Shown here: piece by piece, positions 45,681 through 54,181 of the stretch
Numbering within the stretch: position 1 is the first letter of the stretch
How the letters are laid out: every line of letters begins with the position of its first letter
Assembly: GCA_944332295.1 (NCBI GenBank)
Contig: CALVJR010000005.1
Coordinates: 1 to 61,744 of the forward strand
Reading direction: 5' to 3'
Origin: an uncultured Bacilli bacterium
GTDB taxonomy: Bacteria > Bacillota_I > Bacilli_A > RF39 > UBA660
Length of the DNA stretch: 61,744 nucleotides
Notes under the pieces: generated by a model
Database searches by the model: none
Told to the model about the DNA's origin: nothing
What the model saw: the letters and a program-made list of their open reading frames with translations, nothing else
Made by a program: the position numbers and the translations under genes

Positions 45681-46634
45681 TTAATTCCTCATTAAATAGT
45701 TAAATATTAAAGAGCTTAATTTTAGACTGTTATGTCTTAGTGTATTTGCTTCTATTGTTATCAAGTCATCTTCAATTAGTTCTACACCAAGATTTTCTAA
45801 TGCTGCATAGTCTATTTTTACAGGATCTTTTTGCTCTGCGGTTGCATATTTCTCAGCTATTCTTTTATCTATTTTTGTGTTACTAGCAATTACTACATCA
45901 ATTTTTCTAAAATCTAAATACCTGTTTAATAATTTTACATGATCACTTACTGTGAAGTTGTCAGTTTCTCCAGGTTGGGTCACAGCATTACATAAATACA
46001 TAATTGGTGCTTTTGTTCCTTTTAAAGCACTTTTTACTTCACTACAGATAACATTTGGTAAAATGCTGGTATAAAGACTACCCATACTGAAAATTATTAA
46101 GTCTGCTTCTGCTATAGCTGATATTACTTCAGGCAGAACTTTTGGTTCTTCCTTATAGTAAATTTTTTCAATTCTTTGATCTGATTTAGTAATTTGCTCT
46201 TCTCCTTCAATTACATTACCTGATTTGTCTAATCCCATTAAAGTGAGAGATGAATCTTCTGAAATTGGTAAAACCGTATGTTTTACATCGAATAATTTAC
46301 TTAGTGAGAAAATTGCTTCTTTTAATGACCCTGTAATATCTAACATAGAAGTTAAGATTAAGTTTCCCATGGCATGTCCGTCTAAATCACTTGAGGTGTG
46401 GAATCTATATTCCATCATTTTCTTGATTGGTTCATCTATTTCTGATAAAGCAGTAATTACCTTTCTAATATCTCCTACTGCAGGAATATTAAACTCTTTT
46501 CTTAATTTTCCTGTTGATGTTCCATTATCAGAGACTGTAATCACTGCTGTAATATCAACAGGAAAGTCTTTTAACCCTTTCAATAAATATGATATTCCTG
46601 TTCCTCCACCAAAAACTACAACTTTCTTATACAT
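45681..46634 (-). CDS. yvcK: YvcK/GlmR family protein (CofD-like)
   Basis: UDP-GlcNAc-binding protein of the CofD-like fold needed for cell shape and growth on gluconeogenic carbon in Bacillus. 317 residues. GGGTGISYLLKGL near the start, VSDNGTSTGKLR, and later GSLYTSILPNV and YLCNAVTQPGETDNF. In an lgt-yvcK-whiA run, with 14 bases after lgt. Confidence 0.95.
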   Translation of the reverse strand: MYKKVVVFGGGTGISYLLKGLKDFPVDITAVITVSDNGTSTGKLRKEFNIPAVGDIRKVITALSEIDEPIKKMMEYRFHTSSDLDGHAMGNLILTSMLDITGSLKEAIFSLSKLFDVKHTVLPISEDSSLTLMGLDKSGNVIEGEEQITKSDQRIEKIYYKEEPKVLPEVISAIAEADLIIFSMGSLYTSILPNVICSEVKSALKGTKAPIMYLCNAVTQPGETDNFTVSDHVKLLNRYLDFRKIDVVIASNTKIDKRIAEKYATAEQKDPVKIDYAALENLGVELIEDDLITIEANTLRHNSLKLSSLIFNYLMRN

Positions 46635-46648
46635 TTTATTTCCTCCTG

Positions 46649-47434
46649 TTATGCATTATATTGCTTATTATTCTTTTTCAACATATTTACTATAATAATA
46701 ATTAATCCGGATACTATGAATATTATAGAGACTATTTGAGCTATTTTATATGTTCCAAGCATTAATGAATCCGTTCTCATTCCTTCTATAAAAAATCTGA
46801 TAATACCGTACCATAGTAGATAGAAGCCTGTTAATTGACCTAGTTTTAGGTATTTAAATCTTCGTATTAATAGCATTGCTAAAAAGCCAAATAAACACCA
46901 AACTGATTCATAAAAGAAAGTAGGTTGTCTGTATTCTCCTAAAATATACATTCCTTGTATTACAAAGTTTGGTATTCCTAATGACTTTAGATGGGCTGCT
47001 GTGGTGACAGGTCCATATGCTTCGCTGTTAAAGAAATTTCCCCAGCGTCCAATTGCTTGAGCAATGATTAATCCTACTACTATAATATCTAGCATCTCCC
47101 AGATATTTATGTTATGTTTCTTACACGATATAATTACCACTATTAAGCCTGCAACGATTCCCCCGTGAATTGCTAGTCCTCCATTCCAGATTTGTAATAT
47201 TTCTAATGGCCTATTTAAATAGTAAGGCAAATTAAATAGGACATAATATAATCTTGCACCTATAATTCCTATTATTATGGTACTAAATGCTAGATTTACT
47301 AAGAAGTCTTCCTCTATTCCTCTTTTTTTTGATTCCCTATATATTAGAATACAAGCTACTAACATACCTAGGAAGATAAAGATGGAATACCAATATATTT
47401 GAATTACACCTAAATCTAATGCTACTTGATTCAT
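46649..47434 (-). CDS. lgt: Prolipoprotein diacylglyceryl transferase
   Basis: Transfers diacylglycerol from phosphatidylglycerol to the lipobox Cys of prelipoproteins. I start at ATG 47434, six bases after AAGAAGG, giving 261 residues; TTG 47440 lacks a ribosome site. Seven hydrophobic segments; the signature GRWGNFFNSEAYGP near 140-153 and GGLAIHGGI near 85 hold the catalytic Arg and His. Twenty-odd bases after uvrA, as part of its operon. Confidence 0.97.
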   Translation of the reverse strand: MNQVALDLGVIQIYWYSIFIFLGMLVACILIYRESKKRGIEEDFLVNLAFSTIIIGIIGARLYYVLFNLPYYLNRPLEILQIWNGGLAIHGGIVAGLIVVIISCKKHNINIWEMLDIIVVGLIIAQAIGRWGNFFNSEAYGPVTTAAHLKSLGIPNFVIQGMYILGEYRQPTFFYESVWCLFGFLAMLLIRRFKYLKLGQLTGFYLLWYGIIRFFIEGMRTDSLMLGTYKIAQIVSIIFIVSGLIIIIVNMLKKNNKQYNA

Positions 47435-47460
47435 AAACAACCTTCTTTACTTTGATTCTT

Positions 47461-50274
47461 TTACAAAATTTTCTTTAAAAATTGGCCTGTATATGATTCT
47501 TTTACTTTAGCTACTTCTTCTGGAGTTCCTGTTGCAACAATTTGTCCTCCTTCATCTCCACCTTCAGGTCCTAGGTCAATAATGTAGTCTGCAACTTTGA
47601 TTACATCTAAGTTGTGTTCAATTACCACTACCGTATCTTTATTATCTACTATTTTTTGTAAAATTGCAAGTAAACGCTTGATATCGTCTGTATGAAGTCC
47701 TGTTGTTGGTTCATCTAATACAAATAAGGTTTTTCCAGTTGCTTTTTTCTGTAATTCTTTGGCTAACTTTACACGTTCTGCTTCTCCTCCTGATAAGGTT
47801 GGTGCAGGTTGTCCTAATTTGATATATCCAAGTCCTACATCTTCTAATACTTGTAGTTTATTTTTTATTTTTGGTACATTTGAGAAAAACTCTAGGGCTT
47901 CTGATACTCTCATGTCTAGTACTTCTGCAATATTTTTTCCTTTATATTTTATGTTTAGGGTTTCTCTATTATACCTTGTTCCATGACATACTTCACATGG
48001 TACATAAACATCTGGTAAGAAGTGCATTTCTATTTTTTTCACACCATCTCCACGACAAGCTTCACAACGCCCGCCTTTGACATTGAATGAGAAACGATTC
48101 TTTTCAAAGCCGTACATTTTCGCTTCTTTGGTGGTTGTGAATAATGTACGTATGTCATCGAATACTCCCGTATAGGTTGCGGGATTTGATCTTGGTGTTC
48201 TACCGATCGGGTTTTGAGAAATTGCTACTATTTTATCAATGTTATCTAGTCCTAAAATCTTTTTATGTTTTCCTGGTTTTTCTTTGGAATGATATATTTT
48301 AGCAGCTACTGCTTTACAAAGTATTTCATTTACTAAACTACTTTTTCCACTTCCTGATACTCCTGTTACACAGGTAAATGTTCCTAGAGGAATATCTACA
48401 TCAATATTCTTTAAGTTGTGCTCTTCAGCACCTTTTATCTTTAAGAACTTCTTATTTCCTTTTCTTCTTGTTTTTGGTACTTCGATACATTTCTTTCCAC
48501 TCAAATATTGTCCTGTGATACTATTTTCATTTTTCATTACCTCTTCTGGAGTTCCGGCTGCTACTACTTGTCCTCCATGTTCTCCAGCACCTGGTCCAAT
48601 GTCTACTAAATAGTCACAGGCAAGCATGGTATCGGTATCGTGTTCAACAACAATTAAAGTATTTCCTAAATCACGCATTTCTAACATGGAGTTAATTAAC
48701 TTTTCATTATCTCGTTGATGTAGTCCAATACTTGGCTCATCTAATACATATAGTACACCTGTCAAGTGAGATCCAATTTGCGTTGCTAATCTTATACGTT
48801 GTGCTTCTCCACCCGATAAAGTACCAGCACTTCTACTTAGTGTTAAATATTCAAGTCCCACATTTTTTAAGAAGTGTAGTCGGTCTTGTACTTCTTTAAT
48901 GACTAATTTAGCTATTTCTTTTTTCTCTTCTGATAATTCTAGATTATCAAAGAAAGGTATTAATTCTTTAATACTCATTTCGGTTACTTCATAGATGTTT
49001 TTTCCATTTAATTTTACAGATAGGACATCATCAGTAAGACGAGCTCCATGACAAGTCTCACAAGTATGTTCTACCATATAATTTTCTAACCATTCTCTAA
49101 TCCATGTCGAACTTGTTTCCATGTACCTTCTTTCTAGGTTGGTTATAATTCCTTCATAGAAATCTCTACTATTATATTTATTGCCACTTTTTGATGAATA
49201 CTGAAAATGTATTACTTCATCTGAACCATAAAGAATGACATCTTGTTGCTTTTGAGTTAATTTTTTCCATGGCTTTTTCATATCTATTTTATAGTGCTTA
49301 CAAACACATTCTAGCTTTTTATAGTCTAGTCCTTCCGGGTCATCTGTTAATGTTTTTATACACCCATTAGCTATCGATTTATCTTTGTCTGGAATTAACA
49401 AATCCGCATCTATTTGTAGCTTTACTCCTAGACCTTTACAATCTGGACAAGCACCATATGGAGCATTGAAACTAAAGATTCTTGGCTCTAATTCTGGTAG
49501 AGAGAATTCACAATATGGACAGGCAAATGCTTCTGATAATACTAATTCCTTTTTATTTTCTCCTAATATTTCCACTACTACTTTACCTTCTGATAGTTTG
49601 GTTGCTCCTTCGATTGCTTCAAATAGTCTGGATCTTGAACCTTCTTTGATGATTAATCTATCAATTACAACGTCAATTTTATGTTTTTTGTTTTTGTCTA
49701 GCACGATATCTTCTGATAAATCCATCATTTCTCCGTCAACACGAACTCTAACATATCCTTCTTTGCGTAAATCTTCTAATAAGTCTTTTTGTGTTCCTTT
49801 TTCACCATGTACTACTGGTGACATGATGATTATCTTTGTTCCTTCCGGGTATTCTAAAACTTTATTTGTCATTTCTTCTACACTTTGAGAAGATATTGGA
49901 ATATTGTGGTTTGGACAGTAAGGAACTCCGACGCGAGCAAAAATCAGTCTTAGATAATCATAAATTTCTGTTACTGTTCCTACTGTTGATCTTGGATTGT
50001 TGTTTGTTGTTTTTTGATCAATACTAATCGCAGGGGATAATCCTTCGATACTATCTACATCTGGTTTTTCACTTCCACCTAAAAATTGTCTAGCATAGGC
50101 AGAAAGACTTTCTACATATCTTCTTTGACCTTCTGCATAAATAGTATCAAAAGCTAAACTACTTTTTCCGCTTCCTGACAAACCCGTCATTACAATGAGT
50201 TTATTCTTTGGTAATTCAATATTTATATTTTTTAAATTGTTTTCTCTTGCACCTTTTACAATAATTTTATCCAT
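47461..50274 (-). CDS. uvrA: Excinuclease ABC subunit A
   Basis: Damage-recognition ATPase of nucleotide excision repair. 937 residues with two ABC ATPase halves: Walker A TGLSGSGKSSLAF near residue 32 and TGVSGSGKSSLVN near 637. Two signatures (LSGGEAQRIRL and LSGGEAERVKL) and the zinc-binding CPYC...CPDC and CEAC...CEVC sets are present. An exact LexA-type box lies in its promoter. First gene of a uvrA-lgt-yvcK-whiA run. Confidence 0.99.
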   Translation of the reverse strand: MDKIIVKGARENNLKNINIELPKNKLIVMTGLSGSGKSSLAFDTIYAEGQRRYVESLSAYARQFLGGSEKPDVDSIEGLSPAISIDQKTTNNNPRSTVGTVTEIYDYLRLIFARVGVPYCPNHNIPISSQSVEEMTNKVLEYPEGTKIIIMSPVVHGEKGTQKDLLEDLRKEGYVRVRVDGEMMDLSEDIVLDKNKKHKIDVVIDRLIIKEGSRSRLFEAIEGATKLSEGKVVVEILGENKKELVLSEAFACPYCEFSLPELEPRIFSFNAPYGACPDCKGLGVKLQIDADLLIPDKDKSIANGCIKTLTDDPEGLDYKKLECVCKHYKIDMKKPWKKLTQKQQDVILYGSDEVIHFQYSSKSGNKYNSRDFYEGIITNLERRYMETSSTWIREWLENYMVEHTCETCHGARLTDDVLSVKLNGKNIYEVTEMSIKELIPFFDNLELSEEKKEIAKLVIKEVQDRLHFLKNVGLEYLTLSRSAGTLSGGEAQRIRLATQIGSHLTGVLYVLDEPSIGLHQRDNEKLINSMLEMRDLGNTLIVVEHDTDTMLACDYLVDIGPGAGEHGGQVVAAGTPEEVMKNENSITGQYLSGKKCIEVPKTRRKGNKKFLKIKGAEEHNLKNIDVDIPLGTFTCVTGVSGSGKSSLVNEILCKAVAAKIYHSKEKPGKHKKILGLDNIDKIVAISQNPIGRTPRSNPATYTGVFDDIRTLFTTTKEAKMYGFEKNRFSFNVKGGRCEACRGDGVKKIEMHFLPDVYVPCEVCHGTRYNRETLNIKYKGKNIAEVLDMRVSEALEFFSNVPKIKNKLQVLEDVGLGYIKLGQPAPTLSGGEAERVKLAKELQKKATGKTLFVLDEPTTGLHTDDIKRLLAILQKIVDNKDTVVVIEHNLDVIKVADYIIDLGPEGGDEGGQIVATGTPEEVAKVKESYTGQFLKKIL

Positions 50275-50345
50275 TTATACTTCACCTGCCACATATTATA
50301 ACATAACTTTGTTATTTTTTCTTCATTAATTTGATGCATACTTAT

Positions 50346-50373
50346 TTTATAGCAAGAAACATTTGTTCGTCAA
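50346..50373 (-). promoter_or_regulatory. Promoter of uvrA
   Basis: TTGACG (50373-50368), 16 bases and TATAAA (50351-50346) on the minus strand, with TGC before the -10. A second TATAAT lies nearer the gene, within about 20 bases of the ATG. Confidence 0.7.
50356..50369 (-). promoter_or_regulatory. LexA (SOS) box of uvrA
   Basis: CGAACAAATGTTTC on the minus strand matches the Bacillus LexA consensus CGAACRNRYGTTYC at every position. It lies between -35 and -10 of the uvrA promoter, where bound repressor would block RNA polymerase. Confidence 0.85.
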
Positions 50374-50387
50374 TCGAACAAAAAGAA

Positions 50388-50418
50388 AAAGAATGATTTT
50401 CTATGTTTATCATTCTTT
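50388..50418 (-). terminator. Terminator of the uvrB-radical SAM operon
   Basis: A perfect ten-base stem AAAGAATGAT/ATCATTCTTT and T-rich sequence beyond on the minus strand, running to within 15 bases of the uvrA -35. Confidence 0.8.
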
Positions 50419-50420
50419 AG

Positions 50421-51248
50421 TTATTTTTCTTTAAAAGTACAAGATTTGCAAAGTTCTTCTGATGGCTTTCTATCTTGAAAAGATTTTTTTAGTTTTTGAT
50501 ATCTTTCTTTATTTTGTATTTCTTCTATAGATTCTTGATAAATATTTCCTAAGTCTATTATACCATTACTATCTAGACAACATGGTACTACTGTTCCATC
50601 TACTAAAATTGCGATTTGCGTTTTTAGTGCATGACAATATCCACAACTTTTGTGATTTGTAATTTCTGGCCATAAAAACTCATTATCTTTATCCACATAT
50701 ATTGTGGAGGAAATTTTTACGTTGTTTTCCGTTTTTAATTTATCCACTGTTTCTGTGGATAAATTATAATACTTTTGTATTTTTTCCACTACTTTTGTGG
50801 ACTTTTTATCTAATTTATTATCTTTTAATGTCCATAATCGATAAATAATCACAGTATCTGGGGATAACTTTTCTACATTTTGGAATAGTTCTTCTTCGTA
50901 GGTTGGATTATTCTGTTCACAATGAAGAGAAAAGTTTATCTTATGTAGGGCTTTACAGTCCTTTAACTTATCTACTCGCTTGGCAAATATTGTTCCATTG
51001 GTTGTTAGATTTACGTTTAAGTTGTATTTTTCTGCTAAAGTTAGAAACTCAATTATTTTAGGATGCAGTAATGGTTCTCCTTTCACATGCAGGTATATAA
51101 CTTTGGTTACTTTTGATACTTCTTTTAAAATATGTTCAAATTTCTCTTCTGCCATGAAGCGCTTTTCTTTTGTAACAGGGGAACAGAAAGAACAATTTAG
51201 ATTACAGCAATTTGTAATTTCAATATAGACTTTTTTATACTTTTCCAT
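50421..51248 (-). CDS. Radical SAM protein with C-terminal Cys cluster
   Basis: A 275-residue radical SAM enzyme. The iron-sulphur CX3CX2C motif is Cys15-Cys19-Cys22 in CNLNCSFC; HVKGEPLLHPK and LTTNGT follow as expected. The C-terminal region has CGYCHALKTQIAILVDGTVVPCCLD and CKSCTF, a SPASM-like auxiliary cluster. Such enzymes often modify peptides or act in cofactor synthesis. No small peptide substrate gene is seen beside it. It overlaps the 239-residue gene by 14 bases, in an operon led by uvrB. Its DNA holds a cluster of 17-bp palindromes, so some codons (S-T-x-x-V-[DE]-K, three times) may be set by the DNA element. Confidence 0.85.
   Translation of the reverse strand: MEKYKKVYIEITNCCNLNCSFCSPVTKEKRFMAEEKFEHILKEVSKVTKVIYLHVKGEPLLHPKIIEFLTLAEKYNLNVNLTTNGTIFAKRVDKLKDCKALHKINFSLHCEQNNPTYEEELFQNVEKLSPDTVIIYRLWTLKDNKLDKKSTKVVEKIQKYYNLSTETVDKLKTENNVKISSTIYVDKDNEFLWPEITNHKSCGYCHALKTQIAILVDGTVVPCCLDSNGIIDLGNIYQESIEEIQNKERYQKLKKSFQDRKPSEELCKSCTFKEK
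50640..50656. repeat. 17-bp palindrome, degraded copy
   Basis: TCCACAACTTTTGTGAT differs from the TCCAC-N7-GTGGA pattern in its last bases. It is the outermost member of a four-copy cluster in the radical SAM gene. Confidence 0.6.
50692..50708. repeat. 17-bp palindrome TCCAC-N7-GTGGA, copy 4
   Basis: TCCACATATATTGTGGA. The flanking bases complete an exact DnaA box TTATCCACA at 50689-50697. Confidence 0.8.
50743..50759. repeat. 17-bp palindrome TCCAC-N7-GTGGA, copy 5
   Basis: TCCACTGTTTCTGTGGA, extended by TTTA/TAAA on both sides. An exact DnaA box TTATCCACA is read on the minus strand at 50762-50754. Confidence 0.8.
50785..50801. repeat. 17-bp palindrome TCCAC-N7-GTGGA, copy 6
   Basis: TCCACTACTTTTGTGGA, the third perfect copy within 110 bases. 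Confidence 0.8.
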
Positions 51249-51954
51249 TTTTCTTTTGACCTACTTTTTTAGTTTTGGGACGATATGGTTCAGGTTTATA
51301 TCCTTCCTTGTCTTTATCAAAAACCATATAATCATACGCTTCCCAAAGATATACTGGCTTACTATTTTGTTTTACGGTCGCAGTATACATACCATTTGGT
51401 GATAAGTATATTCTAGTTGCGAAAGTGGTATTGTTATCTAGGTAGGTACAAAGAGCATCACATAACCTGTTACTTTTTATTCCGTTTACTATAAAATGAA
51501 TTCTAGTAGGAGCATTTTCATCTAGTGTTAGTATTTCTTTTACATAGTCACTGTCTGGTATCTTGTCTTTAAACATTTCATATGCAACATAATCTCCTCT
51601 TTTAAAGATATCTAATCTAGCTTCATTGAAGCATAAGTTTAATGGTGTATTTTTCGTAGATAGGTTTTCTAATACTTTTAAAGCAATATATTGATCTAAA
51701 ATTTTAGTTGTCGTTTGTTGTACTAAAGCAGAGTTCTTTGTTTTTCCATAACGATAATCTACTGTTTCTTTGTAAATTATCTTTTCTACTTTTTCCCAGT
51801 ATTCTTCAGGATTAAAAATTACTAATAAATCGTTTGGATGCTCTTTTTTTATTACTTTGGATAATTCCTTTAAGTCTTTTGATATTTGATGTTCAAATAT
51901 TTCATGTACTTTTTCTTTATTTTCTAACTCTCTTAATAGTATTTTATTTTCCAT
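51235..51954 (-). CDS. Hypothetical protein, 239 aa, between uvrB and radical SAM gene
   Basis: I do not recognise this soluble protein. An N-terminal helical region with many Glu and Lys (1-60) precedes a mixed domain with LCDALCTYLDNNTTFATRIYLSPNG and VYLWEAYDYMVFDKD; the tail is basic (PKTKKVGQKKNGK). It starts one base after the uvrB stop codon and overlaps the radical SAM gene, so the three form one translational unit. It could be a partner or substrate-binding protein of the radical SAM enzyme, but the sequence shows no leader-binding (RRE) fold that I can identify. Confidence 0.65.
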   Translation of the reverse strand: MENKILLRELENKEKVHEIFEHQISKDLKELSKVIKKEHPNDLLVIFNPEEYWEKVEKIIYKETVDYRYGKTKNSALVQQTTTKILDQYIALKVLENLSTKNTPLNLCFNEARLDIFKRGDYVAYEMFKDKIPDSDYVKEILTLDENAPTRIHFIVNGIKSNRLCDALCTYLDNNTTFATRIYLSPNGMYTATVKQNSKPVYLWEAYDYMVFDKDKEGYKPEPYRPKTKKVGQKKNGKV

Positions 51955-51955
51955 A

Positions 51956-53908
51956 TTAATTTCCTGCTTTCATTTCAAATAAGATATCCCGCAATTCCAT
52001 TGCACGTTCGAAGTCTAATGCTTTGGCTGCTTCTCTCATTTCTTGTTCGATTGCATCTACTGTCTTTGTAAACTCTTTCTTGGTCATCTTCTTTGGCTTT
52101 TCTGCTGCTTTTTCATCAACATTACTGATAACTTCTCTAATTTCTTTCTTGATAGTCTGTGGAGTAATTCCATGTTTTTTATTATATTCTTCTTGGATTT
52201 TTCTACGTCTTGCCGTCTCTTCTATGGTCTCTTTCATAGAATCGGTAATTTTGTCTCCATACATAATAACATGACCATTGGCATTTCTGGCACAACGTCC
52301 TACTGTTTGAATCAAACTTCTCGTACTACGTAGGAATCCTTCTTTATCTGCATCTAGTATAGCGATAAGTGAGACTTCCGGGATATCAATTCCTTCACGT
52401 AATAAGTTAATTCCGACTACGACATCATATTTTCCAACACGTAAGTCATGAATAATTTGAAGTCGTTCTAGTGTTTTTATTTCTGAGTGAAGATAGGCTA
52501 CTTTGATATCTAATTCCTTTAGATAATTTGTTAATTCTTCTGACATACGGATTGTTAGTGTTGTTACTAATACTCTTTCATTCTTTTCTATTCTATCTTT
52601 AATTTCACCTACTAAGTCATCAATTTGTCCTTCCGTTTTTCTAACTTCAATTGTCGGATCTAGTAGTCCTGTTGGACGAATAATTTGTTCTATGAATTTT
52701 CCTCCAGTATGCTCTAATTCTAAGTCTCCTGGTGTTGCAGATACATAGATTGCTTGATTAATCTTTTTCTCAAACTCATCATATTTTAATGGCCTATTAT
52801 CTAGAGCACTTGGAAGACGGAATCCATATTCCACAAGATTCATCTTTCTTGCTCTATCTCCATTATACATTCCTCTTACCTGTGGTAAGGTAACATGAGA
52901 TTCATCTACTACTAATAAATAATCTTTTGGAAAGAAATCCATTAATGTTGTTGGTGTTTCTCCTTTTTTTCTTCCGGCCATTGGTGCAGAATAGTTTTCA
53001 ATTCCAGAGCAAAATCCAGTTTCTTCTAACATTTCAATATCATAATTTGTTCTTTGTTCTAGACGCTCTGCTGCTAAAAGCTTGTTATTTTCTTTTAGTT
53101 CTTGTAATCTTTCTTTTAATTCTTCTTTAATACGAACGATTGCAGCTTTTAATTTTTCATCACTAACTACAAAGTGACTGGCTGGGAAGAGACTTAAATT
53201 CTTTTTGTTAGAGATAACTGCTCCTGTTAATGTATCAATTTCACTGATTCTATCGATTTCATTTCCAAAAAATTCTACTCGATATCCCGTAGTATTTTGA
53301 TAGGCTGGGATAATTTCTACTACATCACCACGCACTCTGAAAGTACCACGTTTAAAATCAAGGTCATTTCTCTCATACATCATTTCTACTAATTTTGTTA
53401 ATATTTCATTTCTTTCTACTTCTTCTCTGACAGATAGCGTTAACATTTTATTTCTATACTCTTCTACTTCTCCAATACCATAAATACAAGAGACACTTGC
53501 TACAACAATTACATCATCACGAGATAATAAGCTACTTGTTGCAGCATGACGAAGTTCATCAATTTCATCATTAATTGATGAATCCTTTTCAATGTAAGTA
53601 TCTGTTGAGGGAACATATGCTTCTGGTTGATAATAATCGTAATATGATACAAAGTATTCGACTCTATTTTCAGGAAATAATTCTTTTAATTCTGAGTAAA
53701 GTTGCCCTGCTAACGTCTTATTATGAGCTAATACTAGTGTTGGTTTATTTACTTCTTTTATGACATTAGCAATCGTAAATGTCTTTCCAGTTCCTGTTGC
53801 TCCTAACAGTACTTGTTCTTTTTTCCCCTCTTTGATACCTTCTACTAACTCTTTTATTGCTTCTGGTTGGTCTCCACTTGGTTTAAATTTCGATACTAAT
53901 TTGAACAT
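51956..53908 (-). CDS. uvrB: Excinuclease ABC subunit B
   Basis: DNA helicase-like subunit that loads at lesions and recruits UvrC. I start at ATG 53908 ([18 protein letters not shown]), with GGAGGAG upstream, giving 650 residues. Walker A GATGTGKT near residue 38, the beta-hairpin region [21 protein letters not shown], and a C-terminal UVR motif ([23 protein letters not shown]). uvrA is on the same strand downstream but in a separate unit. Confidence 0.99.
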   Translation of the reverse strand: MFKLVSKFKPSGDQPEAIKELVEGIKEGKKEQVLLGATGTGKTFTIANVIKEVNKPTLVLAHNKTLAGQLYSELKELFPENRVEYFVSYYDYYQPEAYVPSTDTYIEKDSSINDEIDELRHAATSSLLSRDDVIVVASVSCIYGIGEVEEYRNKMLTLSVREEVERNEILTKLVEMMYERNDLDFKRGTFRVRGDVVEIIPAYQNTTGYRVEFFGNEIDRISEIDTLTGAVISNKKNLSLFPASHFVVSDEKLKAAIVRIKEELKERLQELKENNKLLAAERLEQRTNYDIEMLEETGFCSGIENYSAPMAGRKKGETPTTLMDFFPKDYLLVVDESHVTLPQVRGMYNGDRARKMNLVEYGFRLPSALDNRPLKYDEFEKKINQAIYVSATPGDLELEHTGGKFIEQIIRPTGLLDPTIEVRKTEGQIDDLVGEIKDRIEKNERVLVTTLTIRMSEELTNYLKELDIKVAYLHSEIKTLERLQIIHDLRVGKYDVVVGINLLREGIDIPEVSLIAILDADKEGFLRSTRSLIQTVGRCARNANGHVIMYGDKITDSMKETIEETARRRKIQEEYNKKHGITPQTIKKEIREVISNVDEKAAEKPKKMTKKEFTKTVDAIEQEMREAAKALDFERAMELRDILFEMKAGN

Positions 53909-53948
53909 ATTTCTCCTCCTTTTTAACGATTGAACCTTATCTATTGAC

Positions 53949-53977
53949 ATTGTAAGTTACCATTGCTTTTTTTACAA
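53949..53977 (-). promoter_or_regulatory. Promoter of uvrB
   Basis: TTGTAA (53977-53972), 17 bases and TACAAT (53954-53949) on the minus strand, about 40 bases before the ATG. No full LexA box is seen here. Confidence 0.75.
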
Positions 53978-54061
53978 GAATATCTTTTTTAGTTACTTAA
54001 CTTAATACTAAATAACACCTATAATACTTGGTAACTTATTCTAACACTTATTCTACAATAA

Positions 54062-54092
54062 AACAAGAAACTTATACTAGTAGTTTCTTGTT
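54062..54092. terminator. Hairpin downstream of the ATP-grasp gene
   Basis: A perfect 11-base stem AACAAGAAACT/AGTTTCTTGTT with a nine-base loop. The 273-base gap 53909-54181 also holds two direct copies of ACTTATTCTA (54034-54043 and 54046-54055) and a longer imperfect dyad (about 54109-54190) that ends at the ATP-grasp stop codon. No gene is seen in it. Confidence 0.65.
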
Positions 54093-54181
54093 ATTTTTAC
54101 TGATTCTAAATAAAAACTAACTAATTTATATTCTTCCTTTTTTAGAATATTGTTATTATAAATTTCTGAATTCATTAGTTT

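Noticed and set aside
53925-53942. LexA-like operator at uvrB
   Set aside because: GGTTCAATCGTTAA keeps GTT but lacks CGAAC in the proper spacing and orientation.
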